DNA of 15,554 bases from Actinomycetes bacterium (GCA_021784205.1 JAJXTB010000059.1:1-15554), one strand, 5' to 3'; positions 7,708 through 14,892 are shown, counted from the first letter of the stretch. Program-made: numbers and translations. The notes: generated by a model not told the origin, from the letters alone.

Positions 7708-9438
7708 CTAGACGGGAACAATCGTGCACGCGCAGCCCGCGTGCAACGGAGGATTCGCCGCGCCGCTCGGGAAACTCAGCCCCGCGCCGCGCTCACCCGC
7801 CGCCGCGTCGAGGGCGCACGCGTCACACGGTGCGTCATTTGGCGCCACGAGGAAGCGGACGTTGCGCCCGTTCGAGGCGGCGAGCACCCCGATGTGAAAG
7901 GCCCGCCGGGCGGCGTCGGTGCAGAGCCGTTCGACCCGCGCGCCGCGCCACTCCTTATACGCCGTGTTGACCCTCTCCTGCGCGTCACCGCTGCCGTCGG
8001 CGAGGATCCGGCGACGCAACGCCAGCACGATCGTGACGGCCAGGTCCGCCGCGCAGTCGACCAGCGGCGCTCGGCCGGCGACCGGGCCCGCGGTGCCCGA
8101 CTCGTCAAAGGCGAACTGCGCGCCCGCGGCAGCGGCGTCGGCGAGCGCGTCGAAGGCGGCGTCGGCGTAACGCGCCCGCTGGGCGTGTTCGTCCTCGAGA
8201 TCGTCGAGGCTGACCAGCTTCACCGTGCGCAGGCGCTCGAGCGTAAGGTTTTGATCGTCCTGCAGCACGCGCTTGACGCGCCGAGTGAGAACGGCGAGGG
8301 ACTCCTCGAGGGACGCGTCACGGCGCTTGAAAAGGTCACCTACCGGGGTGTCGGGCTTGGCGGCCGGCACCCGACGAGGCGTGTGGGCGCTGGCGCCGCG
8401 CTCTTCGAGGGTCGCCTTTCGCAGGCGAGCGAAGATCTCGTTGACCACGTCGGTGCCCGACTGGTCGTCGTCGTGGGCCGCCGCGTCGTCCGCGGCCGCG
8501 GACGACGCGGATGGGGGCGACGCGGGCGGGGGCGCCGGCGGAGGGCTTTCCTCGCTCGTCGGCGCCGGGGCGGGCGCCGAAGGGGCGGGCACTGAGGGGG
8601 CCTCGACGACCACCTCTTCGAGAGTCACCTCCGGCACCGTGCGCAGCGGCGTGCCCGCAAGGAGTTCCTCCTCCGTGGGCTCGGGCGTCACGGGACGTAA
8701 GCGCAGCGCTTCGAGCGCGGCGACACGCGCTGCCTCGTCCGACGCGTTGAGTCCGCCTAGGACGGTCTCGACCTCGTCGCGTAAGCCGGTGAGATAGGCA
8801 CCAAGGTGGTCGCGCGCCACGCGCAACTGGTCGATCTGCAGGTGCAGGGCCTTGCGCTTGACCGCCAGGTCGTTGAGTACCGTCTTGCGCGCGTCCGTCG
8901 CCTGGGCGAGGATCGCGCGACCCTGTTCGCGAGCGCGCTCGACGAGGGCTTCGCCATTCACCTTCGCCGACTCGATCAGGCGTTCGGCGCCAAGGCGGGC
9001 GTCGTGGTCGATGGTCGCGGCCGCGGCTTCAGCCTCGGAGATGATGGCCGCAGCCCGTTCTTGGGCCTCGATGAGGTGATTCGCGCTGCGCTGCTGGGTG
9101 TCGCTGAAGAGCTGGGTCGCCCGCTCTTGGGCCTCCGCGGTCACCCGCCCGGCCTCTTCGTGGGCCGAGCGAAGGATCGCCGCGCTCTGGGTGCCCAAAG
9201 CACTCGCCAAGGTCGCCTCGTCGAGGACGGGGTGGGCGGCGCGGTGCTGGGCCTCGGAGAGGTGCTCTTGGAGCTCGCGAATGCGTTGTTCGAGGTGGGC
9301 CATCTCGCGGGCCACGGCCTCGAGGTGCACGCGCACCTCCTGGGGATCCAATCCGTTCTTTCGCACGGTGGCGAACGTCACGCGAGCGACCTCAGCCGAT
9401 GATTGGCGCGTCGTAGAGAGGATCCGGCGTTCGTCCAT
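7708..9438 (-). CDS. DivIVA-like coiled-coil protein with MuF-like C-terminus
   Basis: The 576-residue protein has three parts. Residues 1-65 resemble the DivIVA/Wag31 N-terminal domain: a short lead, an FATVRKNGLDPQEVRVHL segment and the start of a coiled coil. Residues 66-245 are an Ala/Glu/Gln-rich coiled coil with repeated EAQERA-type heptads. After a Pro/Ala/Ser linker (about 250-330) a helical domain (330-530) leads to a Cys-rich end: PCDAC (537-541) and PPLHAGCACTIVPV (563-576), i.e. C-x2-C-x24-H-x2-C-x-C. That end, with the preceding RVERLCTDAARRAFHIGV helix, looks like the C-terminus of phage Mu F/SPP1 gp7 head-morphogenesis proteins, probably a zinc site. Polar or septal scaffolding is inferred from the DivIVA part. 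ATG follows a GGAGGG ribosome site very closely. It lies 38 bp after the PDZ/Lon protease gene, in the same operon. Confidence 0.8.
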   Translation of the reverse strand: MDERRILSTTRQSSAEVARVTFATVRKNGLDPQEVRVHLEAVAREMAHLEQRIRELQEHLSEAQHRAAHPVLDEATLASALGTQSAAILRSAHEEAGRVTAEAQERATQLFSDTQQRSANHLIEAQERAAAIISEAEAAAATIDHDARLGAERLIESAKVNGEALVERAREQGRAILAQATDARKTVLNDLAVKRKALHLQIDQLRVARDHLGAYLTGLRDEVETVLGGLNASDEAARVAALEALRLRPVTPEPTEEELLAGTPLRTVPEVTLEEVVVEAPSVPAPSAPAPAPTSEESPPPAPPPASPPSASSAAADDAAAHDDDQSGTDVVNEIFARLRKATLEERGASAHTPRRVPAAKPDTPVGDLFKRRDASLEESLAVLTRRVKRVLQDDQNLTLERLRTVKLVSLDDLEDEHAQRARYADAAFDALADAAAAGAQFAFDESGTAGPVAGRAPLVDCAADLAVTIVLALRRRILADGSGDAQERVNTAYKEWRGARVERLCTDAARRAFHIGVLAASNGRNVRFLVAPNDAPCDACALDAAAGERGAGLSFPSGAANPPLHAGCACTIVPV

Positions 9439-9476
9439 TCCCTCCAGACTATGACGTGGCGCCTGGGCGAACTGGC

Positions 9477-10598
9477 TTACCGCGGTGCTGTCAGGGGCAC
9501 GGGAGGCGCCCCGCCGAGGCGGCGAAGGTCGCCGAGCGCCTGGGAGAGGCTGGTCACACCGATGACGCGAAGTCCCGGCGGCGCGGCCGCGCTGGCGGTG
9601 GGCACTTCAACGCGTGGCACGAAGAAGATCTCCGCCCCGGCGCGAGCGACTGCGATGGTCTTCTCCGCGACGCCACCCACGTCGCCAACGGCGCCGTTGG
9701 CACTCATGGTCCCGGTCGCGGCGACCACGTAGTGCCCCGTGAGAGACCCCTTACTCAGCCGATCGATCAGGGCGAGCGTCATGGCCAGGCCCGCCGAGGG
9801 GCCGCCGATGGCGGTCGTCTTGATCGAGATGCGTCCCGGCAGGTTCGCGCGCACGGCGTTCTCGTAGCCCACACCGATGTAGGAGCGATCCGGTCCCGAG
9901 AGGTTCGCGCACCCCGACGCCGCGAGTCCGTGGCTGGCCTTCGTGGTCAGGATCACCGAAGTGACGCGCCCGTAGTGCAATACCCCGTTCGCGCTGATCC
10001 TGACCGGCGCGACGCCCAGGCGTACGCGCGATCCCGGCGCCAGGGGATGCAGCGCGCCGACCAGACCGCACGAGTTGGTGATCTCGCTGCCGTTCACGCT
10101 CACGATGCGATCACCCACGTGGAGGTGGTGAAAGGCCGGAGAGCCCGTGACGACCGCGGTCACCGTCGCGCCCACCCTGGTCGTCGTGATGTGCCAGCCC
10201 AGGGCGCGAAGTGCCGCCACCTCGGCGGCCTGCTTAGAGTCGGACATCTCCAGATATCCCTGGGCGACCAGCTGGCTGGACGGCACACCCGGATCCACGA
10301 GGTCCGCGGCCGGGACGAACTCCACGTGGCTCTGCAGGTGCATGTAGAGCCACTGCCAGGCCGTGAGCGAGGAGAGGTAGACGTCGGTCAGCATGATCGT
10401 GTCGTGGTGCGGGTCGCTGGCGAGTCCCTTCACCGAGATGAGCGGCGCCACCGGCGTGGCGTCACCCGGGGTCAGCGCGTAGTAGGGAACGGTCCAACCC
10501 TGGCCCACCAGGACGAGGACGAGGACTGCGACGAGGCCGACGAGCGCGCGCAGGCGCGTTCGACGGCGACGCGGAGGTGGTGGAATGGTCTCGTGCAC
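9477..10598 (-). CDS. YlbL-like PDZ / Lon-type (S16) membrane serine protease
   Basis: The 373-residue product has a Pro/Arg-rich cytoplasmic tip, one membrane anchor (17-37), a PDZ domain around 140-220 (SPAFHHLHVGDRIVSVNG) and a C-terminal Lon-type proteolytic domain (about 240-355). The catalytic Ser268 lies in TTAIGGPSAGLAMTL and Lys313 in VGGVAEKTIAVA, 45 residues apart as expected for YlbL relatives. The enzyme therefore looks active and faces the outside. A YlbL relative in Bacillus degrades a membrane cell-division inhibitor; the substrate here is unknown. It heads an operon with the DivIVA-like and UPF0182 genes. The GTG start is forced by the Arg-rich tip preceding the anchor, and only a weak ribosome site is visible. 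In mycobacteria the same family lies next to UPF0182 (Rv3194c/Rv3193c). Confidence 0.93.
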   Translation of the reverse strand: MHETIPPPPRRRRTRLRALVGLVAVLVLVLVGQGWTVPYYALTPGDATPVAPLISVKGLASDPHHDTIMLTDVYLSSLTAWQWLYMHLQSHVEFVPAADLVDPGVPSSQLVAQGYLEMSDSKQAAEVAALRALGWHITTTRVGATVTAVVTGSPAFHHLHVGDRIVSVNGSEITNSCGLVGALHPLAPGSRVRLGVAPVRISANGVLHYGRVTSVILTTKASHGLAASGCANLSGPDRSYIGVGYENAVRANLPGRISIKTTAIGGPSAGLAMTLALIDRLSKGSLTGHYVVAATGTMSANGAVGDVGGVAEKTIAVARAGAEIFFVPRVEVPTASAAAPPGLRVIGVTSLSQALGDLRRLGGAPPVPLTAPR

Positions 10599-10637
10599 GC
10601 AGAACCCACGCTACCGGAGGGCTCGTCAGCGCCGATA

Positions 10638-11210
10638 GTGCGGGCCGGCTTCGCGAGCGACGCGGCCAGCCTCGCGCTCATCCGTTCGAGCCTGACCGAC
10701 GCATCGCCACGCGCTCGCGTGCTCGCGCTGCGCGCCGGTGCGCGCCGCGACGCTCTCGAGGACGTCGACTGGCTACGCGCGCTTTATGACACCGATCCCG
10801 AGGTGCGTCGCGACGCGCTCGTGCTGCTCGCAGAGCGCGACGTGCCCGAGGACGTGCTCGCCGCCGTGCGAGGCGCTCTCACGGATGCGGACCCCCTGGT
10901 GGTCGACGCCGCCGCCTTCGCCCTCGGCGAACGAGGTGACGCGCGAAGTGTCGACGCTCTGTGCGTGACGGCCACCCACGAGGACGCGCGCTGTCGCGAA
11001 GCGGCGGTGGCGGCTCTCGGGGCGATCGGCGACGAGCGAGCCCTGCCCACGATCATCGCCGCGCTCGAGGACAAGGCGCCGGTGCGCCGGCGCGCGGTGG
11101 TGGCACTTTCGAACTTCGAGGGTGACGAGGTCGACGAGGCGCTCGCTCGGGCGAGTGAGGACCGCGACTGGCAGGTGCGCGCCGCAGTCGAGCAACTGAC
11201 GCGCGACTAA
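10638..11210 (+). CDS. HEAT-repeat protein
   Basis: The 190-residue product is built almost wholly of Ala/Leu/Arg/Asp-rich helical pairs with the HEAT/PBS-lyase pattern, for example DTDPEVRRDALVLLAE, DADPLVVDAAAFALGERGD and HEDARCREAAVAALGAIGD, about 30 residues apart. Such solenoids usually bind proteins; no catalytic residues are evident and there is no signal peptide. I chose GTG at 10638. An in-frame GTG at 10593 would add 15 residues but would make the start overlap the divergent protease gene's start codon. Neither has a well-spaced ribosome site. Its TAA stop overlaps the stop of the convergent MreB-like gene (CTAA at 11207-11210). The divergent start leaves only 39 bp for both promoters. 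Confidence 0.85.
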   Translation: MRAGFASDAASLALIRSSLTDASPRARVLALRAGARRDALEDVDWLRALYDTDPEVRRDALVLLAERDVPEDVLAAVRGALTDADPLVVDAAAFALGERGDARSVDALCVTATHEDARCREAAVAALGAIGDERALPTIIAALEDKAPVRRRAVVALSNFEGDEVDEALARASEDRDWQVRAAVEQLTRD

Positions 11211-12211
11211 CGGTCGGCGTCGCGAAAGAGCGCGTGCAGCGAGGACATCTCCTCGAGGCACATCTGCAGCCCGCGGATGACCACGAGTTCGGGCTCGGGG
11301 GCGACGCGAACGTCAACGTTCGTCTTCTTTTGAATCAGCTCGCCCAGGTCGCGTAACCGAGCGAGCCCGCCGACCAGGGTCATGCCGCGAGCGCTGACGT
11401 CCTGGGAGAGGTCGGGCGGCGCCTCGGCCAGTGAGTCCTGGACCATGGTGACCGTCGAGGTGATGACGTCGTGGAGGGCGTCGTTGACCAGATCCGCGCT
11501 AACGACGACATCGACGGGCTCACCGCGCTCGACGGTGCGCGCGCTGACCGTCTCGCTCTGGCCGCTCGTGCGGCTCATCGCCGAGGCGAGGGCGATCTTG
11601 AGCGCTTCGGCGGCCGCCGGGGCGATCACCACGCCGTGGCGGTGGCGGATCAGCGAGGCGATCGCCGCGTCCAGGTCGGAGCCGCCATGTCGACGGGTGC
11701 CGCGTGTGACGATGCCACCCAGCGAGATGAGGGTCGCCTCCGACGCGCCGGCGCCCAGGACTGAGACCGCCGAACCAACGGGGTCCTGAACGGGCAGGCC
11801 GAGGCCGATCGCCGCGGCGAGCGGCGACTCGATCAGGCTCACTTCGCGTGCGCCGGCCTGGACCGCGGCCTGGCGCAGCGCTCGCCGCTCGATCGCCGTC
11901 GCCAGTGAGGGCACGCTCATGACCGCGCGCACGCGGCTCACCTTGGAGATTCCCGCTCGCTCCAGCAGGCCGGCGAGCAGGCGGGCGGTCACGTCGAAGT
12001 CGATGGTCGCGCCCTGGGCCAGGGGCCGGAAGGCCACCACGTGGCGCGAGGTGCGCGCGACCAGGTCCATCGCGCCGTAGCCGACTTCGACGACGTCGCC
12101 GGTGCGCGTGTCGATGGCCACGGTGGAGGGCTCATTGAAGAGGACGCCCTGCTCCGACGTCGCCACTCGACAGAACGACGTTCCGATATCCAGCGCAACG
12201 TCGGTAGCCAT
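11207..12211 (-). CDS. Diverged MreB-like actin homologue
   Basis: The 334-residue length and collinear blocks match MreB: DIGTSFCRV (phosphate 1, 8-16), FNEPSTVAID (25-34), VMSVPSLATAIERRALRQAA (97-116), AGAREVSLIESPLAAAIGLGLP (119-140) and SLGGIVTRGTRRHGGSDLDAAI (163-184). Two nucleotide-site motifs have drifted. Phosphate 2, normally DIGGGTTE, reads VLGAGASE (151-158), which loses the Asp. The adenosine motif, normally GGGALLRG, reads VGGLARLRD (280-288). Asp8 of phosphate 1 is kept. It is probably a second MreB-type paralogue with altered or lost ATPase activity. It is not in the classical mreBCD context: it is convergent with a HEAT-repeat gene and divergent from an HtrA-like gene. The ATG has no Shine-Dalgarno, and TAGCAT lies seven bases upstream, which suggests a leaderless mRNA. 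Confidence 0.85.
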   Translation of the reverse strand: MATDVALDIGTSFCRVATSEQGVLFNEPSTVAIDTRTGDVVEVGYGAMDLVARTSRHVVAFRPLAQGATIDFDVTARLLAGLLERAGISKVSRVRAVMSVPSLATAIERRALRQAAVQAGAREVSLIESPLAAAIGLGLPVQDPVGSAVSVLGAGASEATLISLGGIVTRGTRRHGGSDLDAAIASLIRHRHGVVIAPAAAEALKIALASAMSRTSGQSETVSARTVERGEPVDVVVSADLVNDALHDVITSTVTMVQDSLAEAPPDLSQDVSARGMTLVGGLARLRDLGELIQKKTNVDVRVAPEPELVVIRGLQMCLEEMSSLHALFRDADR

Positions 12212-12266
12212 CGGGACAATGCTAGAGCGACCGCCATGACGTCCACCCCCTCACTAGCCTTCTGGA
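12212..12266. promoter_or_regulatory. Divergent promoter region, possibly leaderless both ways
   Basis: Only 55 bp separate the two start codons, and no Shine-Dalgarno is seen for the minus-strand gene. On the minus strand TAGCAT is followed by seven bases and ATG. On the plus strand TAGCCT (12255-12260) is followed by six bases and GTG at 12267. Both fit a TANNNT -10 box placing transcription start at or next to the start codon. No convincing -35 is seen for either. Confidence 0.4.
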
Positions 12267-13346
12267 GTGGCTTGGTGGCATCGCGCGCGGCGTGTTCTAG
12301 GAGTAGGACGGGGCAGCGCTCCGCCCCCCAGCGAGTCGCGCACCTGGGTGCACCCCAGCGAGCTCCCCTCTTTCGACGCGCTGACGACGCGGCACCGGGT
12401 GCGCAGCCGGCTCGCGCGACTCATCGCCACGTTCGTTCTCCTCGCCCTGGTCGCGGGGGCTGCCGGGCTCGCCTCGATCAACCCCACGACCGCTCCCAAC
12501 CAACCGATGACCGCCAATATCGCGAAGTCGGTCAACGCCCTGCCCGCCTACGCGCGCGGTGCGGCCCAGCGCACGGTCGAGCTGACCATCACGACCCCGG
12601 GACACGTCAGCCACGTCGCCGCGATGGTCCTTTCGAACGACCTCGCCGTGACGACAACGCCCATCGCGCACAACGCCTTTCTCACCGGCTCGCTGCCGGG
12701 AGCTCTCAACTTCCCCGTGACCTGGGTCGCGCGCGACCGGGCGATGGACTTCACCATCGTGCGCCTCAGCCACCACGTCGCGTCCCTGCACTTCGCTCCA
12801 ATGCCGGCGAGCGCGTCGGTGCTCGCGCTCTCACCCGTCGTGGAGAACTCCACCGGCTCGCCATACTTCGCCTGGGCGACGACCACCCTCGGCGATCCCC
12901 TCTTGCGCGTGAACAACCTCGTGAGCTACCTCGCGACCAACCCCGACGGGAACCTCAACGGGTTCGTCGACGCGATCGCCCTCAACAGCAACGGCCGCGT
13001 GGTCGCGGTGCTTTCAACCGGGCACCTGTGGTACTCCGCGCTCTTCGTCGCGCGCGTCGCCGAAATCGAGGCCCTGGGACACGGCTGTCACGGCGGGCTC
13101 GGGATCGCCTCAAAGAGTGCCCAAGGGGGTGGGGCGACCGTCACCGCACTCTGGGCGCGCGGCGCGGCCAAGGGCGTGCTGAAGGTGGGCGACGTCGTGA
13201 CGCGACTGAACGGCCACACCATCGACACGGGCCAGACCCTGACGACCTGGCTGTACCTCACTCCGGCCTTTTCGAAGGTGGATGTGACGTTCCTACGTGG
13301 CACGGTCACTCACCACGCCGTGGTCACCCTGTCCTGCGCCCTCTAA
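12267..13346 (+). CDS. HtrA-like membrane-anchored pseudoprotease with PDZ domain
   Basis: The 359-residue protein has a basic cytoplasmic N-terminus with RTWVHPSELP (25-34), one membrane helix (about 50-69), a trypsin/HtrA-like fold (about 98-268) and a PDZ domain (about 275-357, with KGVLKVGDVVTRLNGHTI). The protease motifs are eroded. Where HtrA has TNxHVV, this protein reads AVTTTPIAHNA (127-137), with no His at the aligned place. The Asp is kept in ARDRAMDFTIVRL (155-167). Where HtrA has GNSGGPL, it reads GNLNGFV (228-234), so the Ser is lost. It is most likely a non-catalytic binding or chaperone-like protein acting outside the membrane. The GTG start is supported by the basic tip and a putative leaderless promoter. 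The DUF2342-like gene begins 3 bp after its stop, so the two form an operon. Confidence 0.83.
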   Translation: MAWWHRARRVLGVGRGSAPPPSESRTWVHPSELPSFDALTTRHRVRSRLARLIATFVLLALVAGAAGLASINPTTAPNQPMTANIAKSVNALPAYARGAAQRTVELTITTPGHVSHVAAMVLSNDLAVTTTPIAHNAFLTGSLPGALNFPVTWVARDRAMDFTIVRLSHHVASLHFAPMPASASVLALSPVVENSTGSPYFAWATTTLGDPLLRVNNLVSYLATNPDGNLNGFVDAIALNSNGRVVAVLSTGHLWYSALFVARVAEIEALGHGCHGGLGIASKSAQGGGATVTALWARGAAKGVLKVGDVVTRLNGHTIDTGQTLTTWLYLTPAFSKVDVTFLRGTVTHHAVVTLSCAL

Positions 13347-13349
13347 CGT

Positions 13350-14465
13350 GTGGTGGTGAGCGACAACCCGTTCTCCAACATGTTTGGCGACCTGTTCAAC
13401 CTGCTCGGCCAGCAGGGGCCCAACGCGTGGTTCGACAACGCCACTCAGCTGGCCCTGTCCATCGCCCGCGGCGCCGACGGCGACCCCAACCCCCTGCCGA
13501 GTGAGCGAGCCCGCCTCGAAGAGCTCGCGCCACTCGTGGCGCGCTACGTCGACGTGCTCTTCGGCGTCGCGGCCGACGGCCAGATGGTGGCGGCCACGCG
13601 ATCGGCTCTCACGAGCGCCGCGCTGGCGCAGTGGCGACCGCTGATCGAACCCTCGCTCGCAACGAACCTGCCCGTCGAGGCCGACGCGAATCCGATGATG
13701 GCCCAGCTGGCCGCGACGATCGGGCCTCTCTTCACCGGTCTGCAGATGGGCTCGATCGCCGGTCACTTCTCCGAGCGCGCGTGGTCCCTCGCGGCGCTGC
13801 CCCTGCCGCGCCTCGACGACCAGCGCCTGCTCGTGGTGAACAACCTCGCGACCTTCGCCGACGCGTGGAGCCTGGATCGAGACGACGTCTACATCTTCGC
13901 CCTGGCCCAGGAGTTCGTGGCCTCCCTGATCTTGACCCAGCCGGGCACCGGCGACGCGCTACGGGCCCTGCTGCTCGACGGCGTACGCGAGTCGGCGGCC
14001 GTCCAGCGCGATCTGATTGAGCGGCTTCAGTCGATGATCTCGCCCGAGGACCTGAACGCCCTGATGGGCAACCCCGAGAGCCTCCTCGACGGGATAGAGC
14101 TGCCCGAGGAAACGCCGGCGACGAGGGCCATCAACGCGGCCACCGCCGTGCTCTCGGCGGTCTTCGACGCCGCGGCCACCGACATCACCAACGCACTCGT
14201 CGGCGAACGCCCCGCCCTGACCGAGGCCTACCGGCGCCACCGGCGCAGTGACGCGCGGGGCGAGGACGCCGCAGCCGCGCTCTTTGGCGTCGCCACCCAG
14301 GGCCCGCACCACGACGAGGCGGCGACCTTCGTCTCCGAGCTGGCCGAGGCGCACGGTCTCAACGTCTTTGGCGCCCTACTGCGTGTGGACGGGCTGCCGT
14401 CGCCCCAGGAATTGGCCGACCCGTCTGCGTGGTACGAGCGGGTGACGACGTCACCCCTGGCCTAA
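13350..14465 (+). CDS. DUF2342/zincin-like protein lacking HExxH
   Basis: The 371-residue protein matches the actinobacterial DUF2342 ('zinc-dependent metalloprotease', F420-associated hydrolase) family in length and order of blocks: an N-terminal FGDLFNLLGQQG segment, TGLQMGSIAGHFSERA (129-144) and LPLPR (150-154) in place of the family's GQYDLP, then the helix where other members have HEVTHRTQF-type HExxH, and the C-terminal LPSPQELADPSAWYERV (349-365). Here the helix reads FALAQEFVASL (183-193): Glu188 remains but both zinc-binding His are gone, so peptidase activity is unlikely. Three consecutive GTG codons (13350, 13353, 13356) could start it; the first gives a 3-bp gap to the HtrA-like gene and translational coupling. 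It converges on the small gene at 14467 with one base between the stops. Confidence 0.82.
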   Translation: MVVSDNPFSNMFGDLFNLLGQQGPNAWFDNATQLALSIARGADGDPNPLPSERARLEELAPLVARYVDVLFGVAADGQMVAATRSALTSAALAQWRPLIEPSLATNLPVEADANPMMAQLAATIGPLFTGLQMGSIAGHFSERAWSLAALPLPRLDDQRLLVVNNLATFADAWSLDRDDVYIFALAQEFVASLILTQPGTGDALRALLLDGVRESAAVQRDLIERLQSMISPEDLNALMGNPESLLDGIELPEETPATRAINAATAVLSAVFDAAATDITNALVGERPALTEAYRRHRRSDARGEDAAAALFGVATQGPHHDEAATFVSELAEAHGLNVFGALLRVDGLPSPQELADPSAWYERVTTSPLA

Positions 14466-14466
14466 G

Positions 14467-14742
14467 TCAGGACTCTTCCTCGTAGCCGAGGTTCCACTCC
14501 ACGAGGAGGTTCTCGCGCTCGGCGTCGCGGTTGACACGCTCGCGGTTACGGCGGAACTGGGGGTCGTGGGGCGGCAGGAAGCGCAGTCGCGCGTCGATGC
14601 GGTCCACGAAGGCCTGGATCTGCTCCTCGTCGCCGAAGACCATGCGACACTCCCAGTGCGGGGCGACGGGACCGAGATAGACGACCTGGACGTGGCCGAC
14701 GGGCTCAACGACCTCGGTCTCAGTGGTGGGAACCTGGCTCAC
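14467..14742 (-). CDS. Conserved-looking small protein of unknown function
   Basis: I do not recognise this 91-residue protein. It has a polar N-terminus (MSQVPTTETEVVEP), a short beta-like stretch HVQVVYLGPVAPHWECRMVF (17-36) and a charged helical second half with FVDRIDARLRFLPPHDPQFR (45-64) and an acidic end. It has one Cys (32), no membrane helix and no signal peptide, so it is probably cytoplasmic. The GTG start at 14742 is favoured by an AAAGGAG ribosome site four bases upstream. An open frame extends further upstream to 14862, but those residues are Ser/Pro/Arg-rich with no ribosome site and would run into the WhiB promoter. Normal codon use and tight convergence with the neighbouring stop support it as a real gene. 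Confidence 0.7.
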   Translation of the reverse strand: MSQVPTTETEVVEPVGHVQVVYLGPVAPHWECRMVFGDEEQIQAFVDRIDARLRFLPPHDPQFRRNRERVNRDAERENLLVEWNLGYEEES

Positions 14743-14746
14743 GATG

Positions 14747-14753
14747 CTCCTTT
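14747..14753 (-). promoter_or_regulatory. Ribosome binding site deciding the start at 14742
   Basis: AAAGGAG on the minus strand, four bases before GTG. It is the clearest Shine-Dalgarno for this gene and argues against the longer upstream frame. TACACT on the minus strand (14764-14769) could be its -10 box. Confidence 0.55.
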
Positions 14754-14825
14754 GGTTGCCACCAGTGTACCGGGGTCGGGCAGCGGGCCTTCTCCCTGGT
14801 CGGCTCGGGGCCCGTGAAGATTGTG

Positions 14826-14855
14826 AGGAACTACACACATCCTTTAAGTGTTCCT
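14826..14855 (+). promoter_or_regulatory. Putative SigH/SigR-type promoter or operator before WhiB gene
   Basis: GGAAC (14827-14831), an 18-base gap and GTT (14850-14852) fit the GGAAT/C-N18-GTT pattern of actinobacterial oxidative-stress ECF sigma factors. The same bases form an inverted repeat, AGGAAC (14826-14831) and GTTCCT (14850-14855), so an operator is an alternative. TTATAC at 14855-14860 could be a housekeeping -10 box. Transcription from the ECF-type site would start about 40 bases before the WhiB start codon. Confidence 0.4.
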
Positions 14856-14885
14856 TATACATTGCTCGCTACCATGAGTTTCTAT

Positions 14886-14892
14886 AAGGGGG
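14886..14892 (+). promoter_or_regulatory. Ribosome binding site deciding the WhiB start
   Basis: AAGGGGG followed by five bases and ATG at 14898. The upstream in-frame ATG at 14874 has no comparable site. Confidence 0.6.

Noticed and set aside
7708..9438. A prophage remnant, based on the MuF-like end
   Set aside because: No other phage gene nearby, base composition like the neighbours, and an operon with UPF0182 and the PDZ/Lon protease.
9456..11210. A 584-codon plus-strand frame ending as the HEAT protein
   Set aside because: Only the last ~190 residues look like protein; the first part is the antisense of the PDZ/Lon protease. The true start lies at 10593 or 10638.
12041..13504. A 487-codon plus-strand frame overlapping the MreB-like and HtrA-like genes
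   Set aside because: Arg/Pro-rich translation in the wrong frame of recognised genes; a shadow.
14743..14862. N-terminal extension of the small unknown protein
   Set aside because: Low-complexity residues, no ribosome site and conflict with the WhiB promoter; a strong ribosome site supports the shorter form.
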